A stretch of 64,000 nt of DNA from Verrucomicrobiota bacterium (GTDB lineage: Bacteria > Verrucomicrobiota > Verrucomicrobiia > Opitutales > Opitutaceae). The translations under genes and the position numbers were made by a program. The DNA lies in contig JAUWBF010000008.1 of the NCBI GenBank assembly GCA_030601755.1, positions 1 to 64,000 of the forward strand. Reading direction: 5' to 3'. Shown piece after piece: positions 33,791 to 41,891 of this stretch; positions within the stretch are counted from its first letter, which is position 1, and each line of letters begins with the position of its first letter. Under the pieces are notes generated by a model that was not told where the DNA came from, searched no databases, and was given only the letters and a program-made list of their open reading frames with translations.

Positions 33791-36715
33791 TTATTCGAGA
33801 TTGATGACCTTGAGCGATTCGATGCCGCGGTCGTCGATGACCTTCACCGCCACCCGACGATGCTTTCCGGGTTCGAAGGGGAGCGACACCGTGCCGCGAA
33901 ACGCTTCCAGCTTTTCCTCGTCGAGCTGGGCTTTGAGGTCCTTTGAGAGGCGCGCCCAGCCTTCCTTGTCGCCAGCCATGGGGAAGAATATTTGCGTGGG
34001 GATGAGCGCGCGGCCGTCGTAGTCGGCATCGAGCAGCCACATGGCGATGTTGCCCGCGCCGCCGCTCTCCAGATCGCCTGTCTTGGTATTAAAATAGTCG
34101 AAGCCGTTGACCTCGACCTCCCACTTGCCCTTGTCGTCGCCGGAGCGGATGGGGCGCACCACCACGTCGGGCTGGCCCATGAGCCAGAAGGATTCGTTGC
34201 TGGCGCGGCCCTTTTTGAGGTCCTCGGTCAAGAGGTCGGGGTTCATCTGCGCCTTGAGCAGGGTGACTCCGGGCCAGTTGGTTTCGTCGATGTCCTTGGC
34301 CGCCTCGGAGTCGAAGGCGAAGGAGGCGAAGACGACGAACTTGGGCTTGGGCATGAGCTTCATCGCCTCTTCCAGGGCGAGCGCGACCTGGCGTTGCTCC
34401 AGCGGGGCGTGCTCGGGGCCGAAGGAGATGGCGGCGGGCTGGCCGTCCACCGTGCTGCCAATGGCGTGCAGATGGCGCGTGCCGGGGATGGGTTCCAAGT
34501 CGGAGAACTGGATTTTTTGACCGCCCTTGCCGCGGATGCCGGTCTTGACGAGTTCATCGCGCCATTGGTGCTGGCGTGAGGTTTCGCCGCTGCGGGCGAC
34601 GGCCGTGGTGGCGTCGGGCGGCTGGTGGGCGTCGTCGAGCGACTGCACCGCCGGGAAGGGCGTGGCCTCGACGGTGAAAGGACCGGTGACGCGCACCTTG
34701 GCTTTGTCCGGCTGCGGGCGGTCGTAGAGGATCTCGCGGTCGGCATGGGCGGCGATGCTGTCGTCCATCTGTTTTTGCATGGCCTGGCGGGCCTGGTGAA
34801 AAGCCTCGAAGGGCGCGCGGGCGGCGGCGGGCCAGTCTTCGGGTAGAGTAAAGGGCACGTCCCACTCCTGGAGCTTGGGCTGCTTGGTGGCGGCGCGGAT
34901 TTTTTCGAGGGCGGCGACAATGGCCGGGTGCAGGCGGGCGTGGATTTCGTCGATCTCGGGGTTGTTGGCGATGGCCTTGAGCGTGATGTGCGGGACAGTC
35001 TCGTAGATGAAGCCGGAGCGCACGCCCTCGTTGGGGTATTTGAGGGCGTAGTAATCGAAGCTCGCGGTCATGAGCCGCTGCTTGGCGAGGGTGAGCGCGA
35101 CGCGCGAGGTGTCGCAGGTGATCCAGCGGCGGCCCCACTTTTCGGCAACAACGGCTGTGGTGCCAGAGCCGCACGTTATATCGAGAACCAGATCGCTAGG
35201 ATTGGTGGTCATCAGCAGGCAGCGCTCGACGACTTTTGAATTCGTCTGCACTACATAAAACTTTTCCGAAGCGAAGGTGCTACGTGTGGTGTCGTCCCAA
35301 ACGTTGTTAAACTCTGTGACAGGAAAGTCGTCCTCAAATCTGGCGTATGTAAGGGTGTTCCCCACAGCAATGAGCCGATTATTTTTGGCTAATTCCGTAA
35401 GCCCGGCTTGCGAAGTTTTCCAATGAGTTCCATGCGCTGGATAAAACGTTTTCCCCTGGAACTCGAAAGGCAAAGACCCCTTCTCAGAAGCACCGGCAGA
35501 GACCAAAATGCTGGTCTGTAAGCGGCGTCCTTTGGGTGGAGCTATTTCCCCCGACAACTCCTTTGCCGAAAGTCTGCGCCTCTCACCGCCATCAAGCTGA
35601 ATCCATGTATAACCAGACTCTATCATGCCGCTATCACGCGGACGGAAGAGTTTATTGAATTTGATCTTGTTTCGGCTCTTTCCGAACCAAAGCAGATAGT
35701 CATACGAAGACGAAAGCAGCGTGGGTGAAAACCCCCCGGTTTTCTGGAAGGCAATCATTCCGCAGTAATTGTCCGAACCGAATACTTCTTCGAGAAGCTC
35801 CCGAACGTGATGTTCGTTTTCATCGGAAATCTGAACGAAGACGGAGCCGGATTCGCTCAACAACTCCCGCGCCAAGAGCAGGCGGTCGCGGAGGTAGGCG
35901 AGGTAGGAGTGGATGCCGAGTTCCCAGGTGTCGCGGAAGGCCTTGATCATCTCGGGCTCCTGGGTGAGGTCGGAGTCGGTGCGGTCTTTCACGTCGCGCT
36001 TGTTGACGAAGGGCTGGAAGTTGGAGCCGTATTTGATGCCGTAGGGCGGATCGAAATAGACCATCTGCACCTGGCCGGCCATGCCCTCCTTGCGGAGGAG
36101 GGAGTTCATGACGAGGAGAGAGTCGCCGGCGACGAGGCGGTTGGCCCAGCCGCGCTCGTGTTTGTAGAAATCGACGGCGTCGCGCAGGGACTCCTGCTTA
36201 AACGCGTGCTCGAACAAATCGCCCTGCACGGGCCCGGCCTTGGCCTCGTCGGAGCGGAGGGACTGCACGACGCGGGCGGGGTCGATCTTCTCGTGGACGT
36301 GGAGCGAAACGGTATCGACCTCGAAGGACGTGCGCTCGGCCTTGCCGGTCCACGCGAGATATGGGCTTTGCAGTTTCTTGAGCTTTGCCGTGGCGGTGGC
36401 GACGCGGGCCTGGGCGGCCTTCAGTTCCTCGGTCGCGCCCTCGGCGGCGAGCTTGGCGAGGTGGGCGGTGCCGGCCTCAATCTCGGCGAGGAGAGTCTCG
36501 ACCTGCTGGCGGATGCCCTGGGCATCGAAGCGAAGCTCGGGCGCGAGGTGGGGATCGTAGGCCCAGGTGGTCTTGCCGGCGTCGGGGTCGGTGTCGGGCG
36601 TGACGAGGCCGACCTCGGGGTTGTTGCGGCGTTTGGCGGAGTATTCGTAGGCGGCGACCTCTTTGAGGGTGGGGGTGGAGGTCGCGGGAGCGGGATACTT
36701 GGACTTCTTCGCCAT
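33791..36715 (-). CDS. mod: Type III restriction system DNA methyltransferase, Mod subunit
   Basis: The 974-residue Mod subunit recognises the target site and methylates adenine N6 (or cytosine N4). It has the permuted beta-class order: motif IV DPPYGIKYGSN (about residue 221) precedes motif I LDITCGSGTTAVVAEKWG (about 515). A target-recognition segment lies between them, roughly residues 320-490, and there is a long C-terminal region for Res contact. The N-terminus is Lys/Pro-rich and coiled (about 65-125). The DNA for the target-recognition segment (about 35,240-35,760) is clearly less GC-rich than the rest of the gene. It is the first gene of the four-gene minus-strand operon. Confidence 0.94.
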   Translation of the reverse strand: MAKKSKYPAPATSTPTLKEVAAYEYSAKRRNNPEVGLVTPDTDPDAGKTTWAYDPHLAPELRFDAQGIRQQVETLLAEIEAGTAHLAKLAAEGATEELKAAQARVATATAKLKKLQSPYLAWTGKAERTSFEVDTVSLHVHEKIDPARVVQSLRSDEAKAGPVQGDLFEHAFKQESLRDAVDFYKHERGWANRLVAGDSLLVMNSLLRKEGMAGQVQMVYFDPPYGIKYGSNFQPFVNKRDVKDRTDSDLTQEPEMIKAFRDTWELGIHSYLAYLRDRLLLARELLSESGSVFVQISDENEHHVRELLEEVFGSDNYCGMIAFQKTGGFSPTLLSSSYDYLLWFGKSRNKIKFNKLFRPRDSGMIESGYTWIQLDGGERRRLSAKELSGEIAPPKGRRLQTSILVSAGASEKGSLPFEFQGKTFYPAHGTHWKTSQAGLTELAKNNRLIAVGNTLTYARFEDDFPVTEFNNVWDDTTRSTFASEKFYVVQTNSKVVERCLLMTTNPSDLVLDITCGSGTTAVVAEKWGRRWITCDTSRVALTLAKQRLMTASFDYYALKYPNEGVRSGFIYETVPHITLKAIANNPEIDEIHARLHPAIVAALEKIRAATKQPKLQEWDVPFTLPEDWPAAARAPFEAFHQARQAMQKQMDDSIAAHADREILYDRPQPDKAKVRVTGPFTVEATPFPAVQSLDDAHQPPDATTAVARSGETSRQHQWRDELVKTGIRGKGGQKIQFSDLEPIPGTRHLHAIGSTVDGQPAAISFGPEHAPLEQRQVALALEEAMKLMPKPKFVVFASFAFDSEAAKDIDETNWPGVTLLKAQMNPDLLTEDLKKGRASNESFWLMGQPDVVVRPIRSGDDKGKWEVEVNGFDYFNTKTGDLESGGAGNIAMWLLDADYDGRALIPTQIFFPMAGDKEGWARLSKDLKAQLDEEKLEAFRGTVSLPFEPGKHRRVAVKVIDDRGIESLKVINLE

Positions 36716-36845
36716 GATTGACCGGGGAGATTTGGTGCAAGTCTCTCTGACTGCAACCGTTCGTTGGCCGCCGTAGTCACGGTTGGCGACTCAGGGCCGC
36801 GGGTCTTTTTCGTGCAATAGTTGCCAGTTGGCTTCATGCCGCCGG

Positions 36846-37553
36846 CTACCGGCCGCTTTCCTTGCGGATGTAGGCTTGGTCCGCGGCGGAGTAGAGGCCG
36901 ATGGGGTTGTTGAAACGGGTGCCGTCCGCGCGCTCGATGATGACCTGCGCGCCGTCGAAGTAGATCAGTCGCGCCTGCATGGTGGCGCCGTTGGTATTGG
37001 TGAAGGTGCGGATGGGGCGGGGGGCGTTGGGGTCGATCTTGGGCGGCGCCGTCTCGCCACGCTTGGCAATATCCCAGGACGCGTAGCCGCCATAGCCGAT
37101 CGCGGCGAACGCAAGCAGCAGCACAAATTGCCGGACGGTGTCGTAGTGGTTGAAGGGGACCGGGTCTTTGCGCGGGCGAAAGAAGAGATTGGCGGCCGGG
37201 CTGTAGAGCAGGCACAGGAGGAAGAGCATGATGCCGCTGCTGAGCAGCGCGATCGCCTGCACATAGGCCGCCGAATAGACGGCCAGCAGCTGCCCGGGAA
37301 AAACCCAGAGCGACACCGCCGAGACCAGCATGCTGACGGTGAGGTAGATTCTGGCCCAGCGCTGGCCACACAGCAGCGAGAAGCTGGCGACTACGCCAAG
37401 AAGGCTGAAGGCGATTCGCGCCATGCCGAGGTTGTCGGGCATGACAGGGCCCTGCTTGTCGGAGAACATCAGGTATCCGAGGGTGCCGAGCTGCAGCAGG
37501 CCGGCGATGATGCCGAGCCAGCCGATCAGGGTGATGACAAGGGGGCGATTCAT
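36846..37553 (-). CDS. Membrane protein with C-terminal SHD1-like domain
   Basis: From the ATG at 37553 (MNRPLVITLIGWLGII) the product has 235 residues; an ATG seven codons upstream is also possible. Four membrane segments lie at about 7-27, 42-62, 65-85 and 95-120, with a fifth at about 142-160. The C-terminal soluble part, with TMQARLIYFDGAQVIIERAD, then GLYSAADQAYIRK, matches the SHD1 (SLA1 homology) pattern that is common in Planctomycetes and Verrucomicrobia. The function is unknown. It lies upstream of the RM operon on the same strand but is not clearly part of it. Confidence 0.8.
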   Translation of the reverse strand: MNRPLVITLIGWLGIIAGLLQLGTLGYLMFSDKQGPVMPDNLGMARIAFSLLGVVASFSLLCGQRWARIYLTVSMLVSAVSLWVFPGQLLAVYSAAYVQAIALLSSGIMLFLLCLLYSPAANLFFRPRKDPVPFNHYDTVRQFVLLLAFAAIGYGGYASWDIAKRGETAPPKIDPNAPRPIRTFTNTNGATMQARLIYFDGAQVIIERADGTRFNNPIGLYSAADQAYIRKESGR

Positions 37554-37631
37554 GGCATTGAGTGACTTGCGCAAGTTTATGCGGGCAAACCCATCGTGTG
37601 GGCGAGTCCGGATTTGGCTGAAGATGCCGAC

Positions 37632-37659
37632 AAAAAACCCGCCGGAGTTCCGGCGGGTT
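37632..37659 (-). terminator. Terminator downstream of the sodium:solute symporter gene
   Basis: Perfect arms AACCCGCCGG (37636-37645) and CCGGCGGGTT (37650-37659) with a 4-nt loop are followed, on the minus strand, by six T. It lies about 80 nt past the symporter stop. Confidence 0.9.
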
Positions 37660-37737
37660 GGGCTGCGATGATCGCGGGCGCTCGTCGCCCGACTGCAACG
37701 CGATTCGTGGAGGGCCCGAGTGTGGGCGCTCCCGGAC

Positions 37738-39468
37738 TCACCCCTCGCGCACGGCGCGGGGGATGCGGATGTCTTCGACCATCTTTTGCACGTCGGCGGG
37801 CGGCTCCGGCGTGAAGCGGCTGACGAGCTGAGCGACGATGATGTTGAGCAGCATGCCGACCGAGCCGATGCCCTCGGGCGAGATGCCGAAGAGCCAGTTC
37901 GCGGGCACGTTGCGGTCGGGGTGGATGAACTTGAACCAGACGATGTAGGCGGCGGTGAAGACGATGCCGACGACCATGCCGGCGATGGCGCCCTCGCGGT
38001 TCATGCGCTTCTGGAAGATGCCCATGATGATCGCGGGGAAGAACGACGCCGCGGCCAGTCCGAAGGCGAACGCGACCACCTGCGCCACGAAGCCGGGCGG
38101 GTTGATGCCGAAGTAGGCTGCGATGACCACGGCGGCGGCCGAGGCGATGCGCGCGCACATGAGCTCGCCCTTCTCGCTGATGTTTTTGTTCACGGCGCAT
38201 TTCACGAAGTCGTGCGCGAAGGCGGTTGAGATGACCAGCAGCAGGCCGGCCGCGGTGGAGAGCGCGGCGGCGAGCGCGCCGGCGGCGACGAGGCCGATGA
38301 CCCAGTTGGGCAGGCGGGCGATCTCGGGGTTGGCGAGCACCATGATGTCGCGGTCGATCTCGAGCTCGTTGCCCCGCCAGCCGGCGGCGGCGACCTTGGC
38401 CTGAAATTCGGGGGAGGAGTTCTTGTCGTTGTAGTATTGGACGCGGCCGTCGGCGTTCTTGTCCTCGTATTTGAGGAGGCCGGTCTTTTCCCAGTTGGCG
38501 AACCAGGCGGGGAGCTCGGCGTAGACGGCGTTGTCGACGGTCTTGAGCAGGTTGGTGCGGGCGAAGGCGGCCACGGCCGGCGCGGTGGTGTAGAGCAGCG
38601 CGATGCAGAGCAGCGCCCAGCCGGCGGAGGAGCGGGCGGCGCGCACGGTGGGCACGGTGAAGAAGCGCACGATCACGTGGGGCAGGCCGGCGGTGCCGAC
38701 CATGAGCGCCAGGGTGATGGCGGCGACGTCGATGATGGGCCGCACGCCCGAGGTGTAGGCGGGGAAGCCGAGGTCGGTGCTGAGACCGTCGAGCTTGTCG
38801 AGCAGGTGCACGCCGGAGCCGTCGGAGAGCTGGCCGCCGAAGCCGAGCTGCGGGATCGCGTTGCCCGTCATCATCAGCGCGATGAAGATCGCCGGCACGA
38901 GGTAGGCGAACATGAGCACGCAATACTGCGCGACCTGCGTGTAGGTGATGCCCTTCATGCCGCCGAGCACGGCGTAGAAGAACACGATGACCGTGCCGAT
39001 GACGACGCCGGTGTTGATCGGCACCTCGAGGAAGCGGGAGAACACGATGCCGACGCCGCGCATCTGGCCGGCGACGTAGGTGAAGGAGATCATCAGCGCG
39101 CAGAGCACGGCGATGAGGCGCGCGGTCTGCGAGTAGTAGCGGTCGCCGACGAAGTTGGGCACGGTGAACTTGCCGAACTTGCGCAGGTAGGGCGCCAGCA
39201 GCAGCGCCAGCAGCACGTAGCCGCCGGTCCAGCCCATGAGGTAGACGCCGCCGTCGCGGCCCATGAACGAGATGATGCCGGCCATCGAGATGAACGACGC
39301 GGCGCTCATCCAGTCGGCGGCGGTGGCCATGCCGTTGTGGACGGGGTGCACGGCCGAGCCCGAGACGTAGAACTCGCTGGTCGACCCGGCGCGCGCGCGA
39401 AACGCGATGTAGAGGTAGAGGGCGAACGAGAGCCCGACGATGAGAAAGGTCCAGGTTTGAACGGACAT
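37738..39468 (-). CDS. Sodium:solute symporter (SSS family), large subunit
   Basis: I place the start at 39468 (MSVQTWTFLIVGLSFALYLY); a 44-residue upstream extension is Pro/Arg-rich. The 576-residue protein has about 13 membrane segments typical of the SSS/ActP-like family. Visible signatures include EFYVSGSAVHPVHNGMATAADWMSA-like sequence near the N-terminus (cut here to EFYVSGSAVHPV), FTYVAGQMRGVG, GTAGLPHVIVRFFTV and ALSTAAGLLLVIS. It is probably a monocarboxylate (acetate-like) symporter; the substrate is inferred from the family. It works with the DUF4212 small subunit encoded just upstream. Between the two genes lies a 17-bp perfect inverted repeat. Confidence 0.9.
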   Translation of the reverse strand: MSVQTWTFLIVGLSFALYLYIAFRARAGSTSEFYVSGSAVHPVHNGMATAADWMSAASFISMAGIISFMGRDGGVYLMGWTGGYVLLALLLAPYLRKFGKFTVPNFVGDRYYSQTARLIAVLCALMISFTYVAGQMRGVGIVFSRFLEVPINTGVVIGTVIVFFYAVLGGMKGITYTQVAQYCVLMFAYLVPAIFIALMMTGNAIPQLGFGGQLSDGSGVHLLDKLDGLSTDLGFPAYTSGVRPIIDVAAITLALMVGTAGLPHVIVRFFTVPTVRAARSSAGWALLCIALLYTTAPAVAAFARTNLLKTVDNAVYAELPAWFANWEKTGLLKYEDKNADGRVQYYNDKNSSPEFQAKVAAAGWRGNELEIDRDIMVLANPEIARLPNWVIGLVAAGALAAALSTAAGLLLVISTAFAHDFVKCAVNKNISEKGELMCARIASAAAVVIAAYFGINPPGFVAQVVAFAFGLAAASFFPAIIMGIFQKRMNREGAIAGMVVGIVFTAAYIVWFKFIHPDRNVPANWLFGISPEGIGSVGMLLNIIVAQLVSRFTPEPPADVQKMVEDIRIPRAVREG

Positions 39469-39482
39469 GGGGGAGGGAGGCG

Positions 39483-39615
39483 GAAGTAAGAAGGGGGAAG
39501 TTTGAAGTAAGAAGTTTTTGAATACGGAGCTGGCGGTCCGTTGGTAAGACGCTCGAGGTAAGGGAGGGGCCATGACTCCCGCGCGGGGGGGCCTTCGCAC
39601 TTCTTACTTCAAACT
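39483..39615. repeat. GAAGTAAGAAG repeats with a 17-bp inverted repeat
   Basis: GAAGTAAGAAG occurs twice directly (39483-39493, 39504-39514). The 17-bp AGTTTGAAGTAAGAAGT (39499-39515) is perfectly complementary to 39599-39615, leaving an 83-nt loop. It lies between the symporter subunit genes. Confidence 0.85.
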
Positions 39616-39641
39616 GCTTACGTGCCCGGCCGCGGCCGGAC

Positions 39642-39902
39642 TCAGTCCTCGTGCACGTCGTATTTGCGGTCGATGCGGTTCATATACCACACGTAGAACA
39701 CGATGATGCCGACGAAGGCGTAGATGGAGCCTTGCTGGGCCATCCAGAAACCGAGCTTGAAGCCGCCGATGCGCACGCGGTCGAGCCAGTCGGCGAGGAA
39801 GATCGAGCAACCGAACGAAACGAAGGCCCAGAGGGTCAGCAGGATCGTGAGGATGCGCAGGTTGGCGCGCCAGTGCGCGCGACGTTTTTCGGGAGTAGCC
39901 AT
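39642..39902 (-). CDS. DUF4212 small subunit of the sodium:solute symporter
   Basis: This 86-residue protein has two membrane segments (about 15-38 ILTILLTLWAFVSFGCSIFL, 55-75 AFVGIIVFYVWYMNRID) and the charged spacer ADWLDRVRIGGFKLGFWMAQ. This is the form of the DUF4212 or putative solute:sodium symporter small subunit family, which is almost always encoded next to an SSS large subunit, as here. The start is the ATG at 39900-39902 after which MATPEKRRAHW follows. The gene leads the minus-strand transcript; a 173-bp gap separates it from the large subunit. Confidence 0.9.
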   Translation of the reverse strand: MATPEKRRAHWRANLRILTILLTLWAFVSFGCSIFLADWLDRVRIGGFKLGFWMAQQGSIYAFVGIIVFYVWYMNRIDRKYDVHED

Positions 39903-40035
39903 TGTGAACGGGAAAAGCAGTTGGCCTGATAGGGGGGCCCCAGTCGTGGGGGCGAGGGTGCGTAGCGTCAACGGCGGACACGCAGGATACACAATTGGGT
40001 TGGTCACACGCGCCGCGGTCCGCAGGCTGGCTCGC

Positions 40036-41064
40036 ATGGAGTTTACCCAAGCCGAATTGGCGCGCGCTCGCCGCTTGTTGTGCGCGTTGCAGGACCACAT
40101 CCAGACGGCGATGATCGCGGCCCGTCGCCGCGCGGAGCGCGCCGGGGTCCGCGCGAAGGAGGGGCTCGCGTCCGTCGCCGCGGTGACCGCCGCCGACACG
40201 ATCTACGCGATCGACCGCGTGTCGGAGGCGGCGATCTTGGCGTGGTTCGCCGAGCACTGGCCGAAGAGCTGGCCGGTCGAGCTGGTCATGGAGGGACTGG
40301 AGGACGCGGCGGTGACGTTTCCCGCGGGCACGCCGGTCGCGGCGACGCGTTGGAAATGCATCCTCGACCCGATCGACGGCACGCGCGGCATCATGTATGA
40401 CAAGCGCTCCGCTTGGAGTCTGGCGGGGCTGGCGCCGCAGCGCGGGGCGCGCACCGGCCTGCGCGACATCGTGGTGGCGGCGATGACCGAGCTGCCGACC
40501 TCGAAGCAGGCGCTGGTCGACCAGTTCAGCGCGGTGCGCGGCGGCGGCCTGATCTCCACGCGCCGCGATCTCGGCACGGGCAAGGTCCGCCGCTGGACAC
40601 CGCGGCCGTCGCAGGCGCGGGACTTCGACCATGGGTTCGCGTCGATCGTGAAGTTTTTCCCCGAGGGCAAGGTCTGGCTCGCCGACCTCGAGGAGGCGCT
40701 CTGGCGCGAGCTCGGTCTGTGGGGGCGCGGCGGTGGCCAGCGGGTTTTTGAGGAGCAATACATCTCGACCGGCGGGCAGTTGAACGAACTGCTCTGCGGG
40801 CACGACCGCATGGTGCTCGACCTGCGTCCGTTGGCCTTTGTGAGCCTGGGCCTCGGGACGGCGTTGTGTGCGCATCCCTACGACCTGTGCACTGAGCTGC
40901 TGCTGACGGAGGCCGGCGGCGTGGTGGTCGATCCGCTGGGCGGGGCCATCAAAGCGCCGCTCGACACGACGACCTCGGTGGCGTGGGCGGGTTACGCCAA
41001 TCCCGCGCTGGCGCGCAGGGTCGGTCCGGTGCTGCGGCGGTTGCTGCGCGAGCGCCTGCGGTAG
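40036..41064 (+). CDS. Inositol monophosphatase family protein
   Basis: From the ATG at 40036 the product has 342 residues. The signature metal motif LDPIDGTRG of the FIG (fructose-bisphosphatase/IMPase/GlpX-like) superfamily lies near residue 114, and the second metal site is visible in the C-terminal half (PYDLCTELLLTEAGGVVVDP). A long insert (about 180-240, GGGLISTRRDLGTGKVRRW) is unlike classical IMPases, so the substrate may differ; a phosphatase for inositol- or sugar-phosphate esters is a cautious guess. The gene is divergent from the DUF4212 gene and converges with ktrA. Confidence 0.83.
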   Translation: MEFTQAELARARRLLCALQDHIQTAMIAARRRAERAGVRAKEGLASVAAVTAADTIYAIDRVSEAAILAWFAEHWPKSWPVELVMEGLEDAAVTFPAGTPVAATRWKCILDPIDGTRGIMYDKRSAWSLAGLAPQRGARTGLRDIVVAAMTELPTSKQALVDQFSAVRGGGLISTRRDLGTGKVRRWTPRPSQARDFDHGFASIVKFFPEGKVWLADLEEALWRELGLWGRGGGQRVFEEQYISTGGQLNELLCGHDRMVLDLRPLAFVSLGLGTALCAHPYDLCTELLLTEAGGVVVDPLGGAIKAPLDTTTSVAWAGYANPALARRVGPVLRRLLRERLR

Positions 41065-41090
41065 GCGAGGACGTTGACGTCATGCCGGTC

Positions 41091-41118
41091 GTAGGCCGCC
41101 TGCTTGCAGGCGGCCTAC
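41091..41118. repeat. GTAG-footed hairpin between convergent genes
   Basis: GTAGGCCGCCTGC-tt-GCAGGCGGCCTAC is a perfect 13-bp stem with a 2-nt loop. GTAG at one end and CTAC at the other match the REP family at 54089. It may also act as a factor-independent transcription barrier. Confidence 0.8.
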
Positions 41119-41154
41119 CCAGGACTCGCCGCATGCGCGGGCTCCGCCGGCCGC

Positions 41155-41868
41155 TCAGGACTCGGCGGCGTTTTCCTCAAGGAAGGCGCGCAGACCCTTT
41201 TCGCCGCCGAAGAGCACGAAGATGTCGTCCTTGGCGAAGACCTCGTCGAGGCCGACGACGCCGAGGGTGCGGCGACGGACCTCGCCGGCGGCGGTGTTGA
41301 TCAGCTTGTCGAGCGGACGGTGCTCGCGACGCTTGATGGTCACGAGGCGCACGGCGTGTTTCTTGAAGAGCTCGGCGGTCTGCGTGAGGTTTTTGCCGAC
41401 CAGCGCGTCGGGCACCGCCGCCTCGATGATCGCGTGACCGCTGCCCATGTCGAAGCCGTCGACCACGCCGCGCATGAGCAGCGAGTGCGCGAGGCCGCGC
41501 GCGGCGACCTCCTCGGGCACGACGAGGCGGTCGACCTTCAACAAACGCAGCAACCGCTCGTGCATCGAGGAGAGCACGCGGCAGACGATGCGTTTGGCGC
41601 CGAGCTCCTGGGCCTTCACGGTCATGGCCATGGAGGCTTCGAAGTCGTCGCCGATGGCGATGATGACGGCGTCCATCTCGTTGATCGCGAGCCGGGAGAG
41701 CGGCGTGGTGTCCTCGAAGTCCATGACGACGGCCGCGCCGACCTCGTCCTTGATGACCGAGACGTTTTCCTCGCGCCGGTCGATGGCCAGCACTTCCGCG
41801 CCGAGCTGGGCGAGGTTGATCGCGAGGTTTTTGCCGAAGACGCCGAGGCCGATGATGCAGCATTTCAT
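41155..41868 (-). CDS. TrkA/KtrA-type potassium uptake regulatory subunit
   Basis: From the ATG at 41868 this is a 237-residue RCK protein, the cytoplasmic gating ring for a Trk/Ktr K+ channel. The N-terminal Rossmann domain has the nucleotide-binding glycine pattern CCIIGLGVFGKNLA and a conserved acidic residue at the end of strand 2 (VLAIDRREENV). The C-terminal TrkA-C domain is at about 140-235 (DALVGKNLTQTAELF). A long in-frame extension upstream lies in the channel gene and is rejected. It follows the TrkH-type gene by 23 bp on the same strand, so the two are one operon. Confidence 0.93.
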   Translation of the reverse strand: MKCCIIGLGVFGKNLAINLAQLGAEVLAIDRREENVSVIKDEVGAAVVMDFEDTTPLSRLAINEMDAVIIAIGDDFEASMAMTVKAQELGAKRIVCRVLSSMHERLLRLLKVDRLVVPEEVAARGLAHSLLMRGVVDGFDMGSGHAIIEAAVPDALVGKNLTQTAELFKKHAVRLVTIKRREHRPLDKLINTAAGEVRRRTLGVVGLDEVFAKDDIFVLFGGEKGLRAFLEENAAES

Positions 41869-41891
41869 GACGATGAAAGGGGAGGGTGGTT

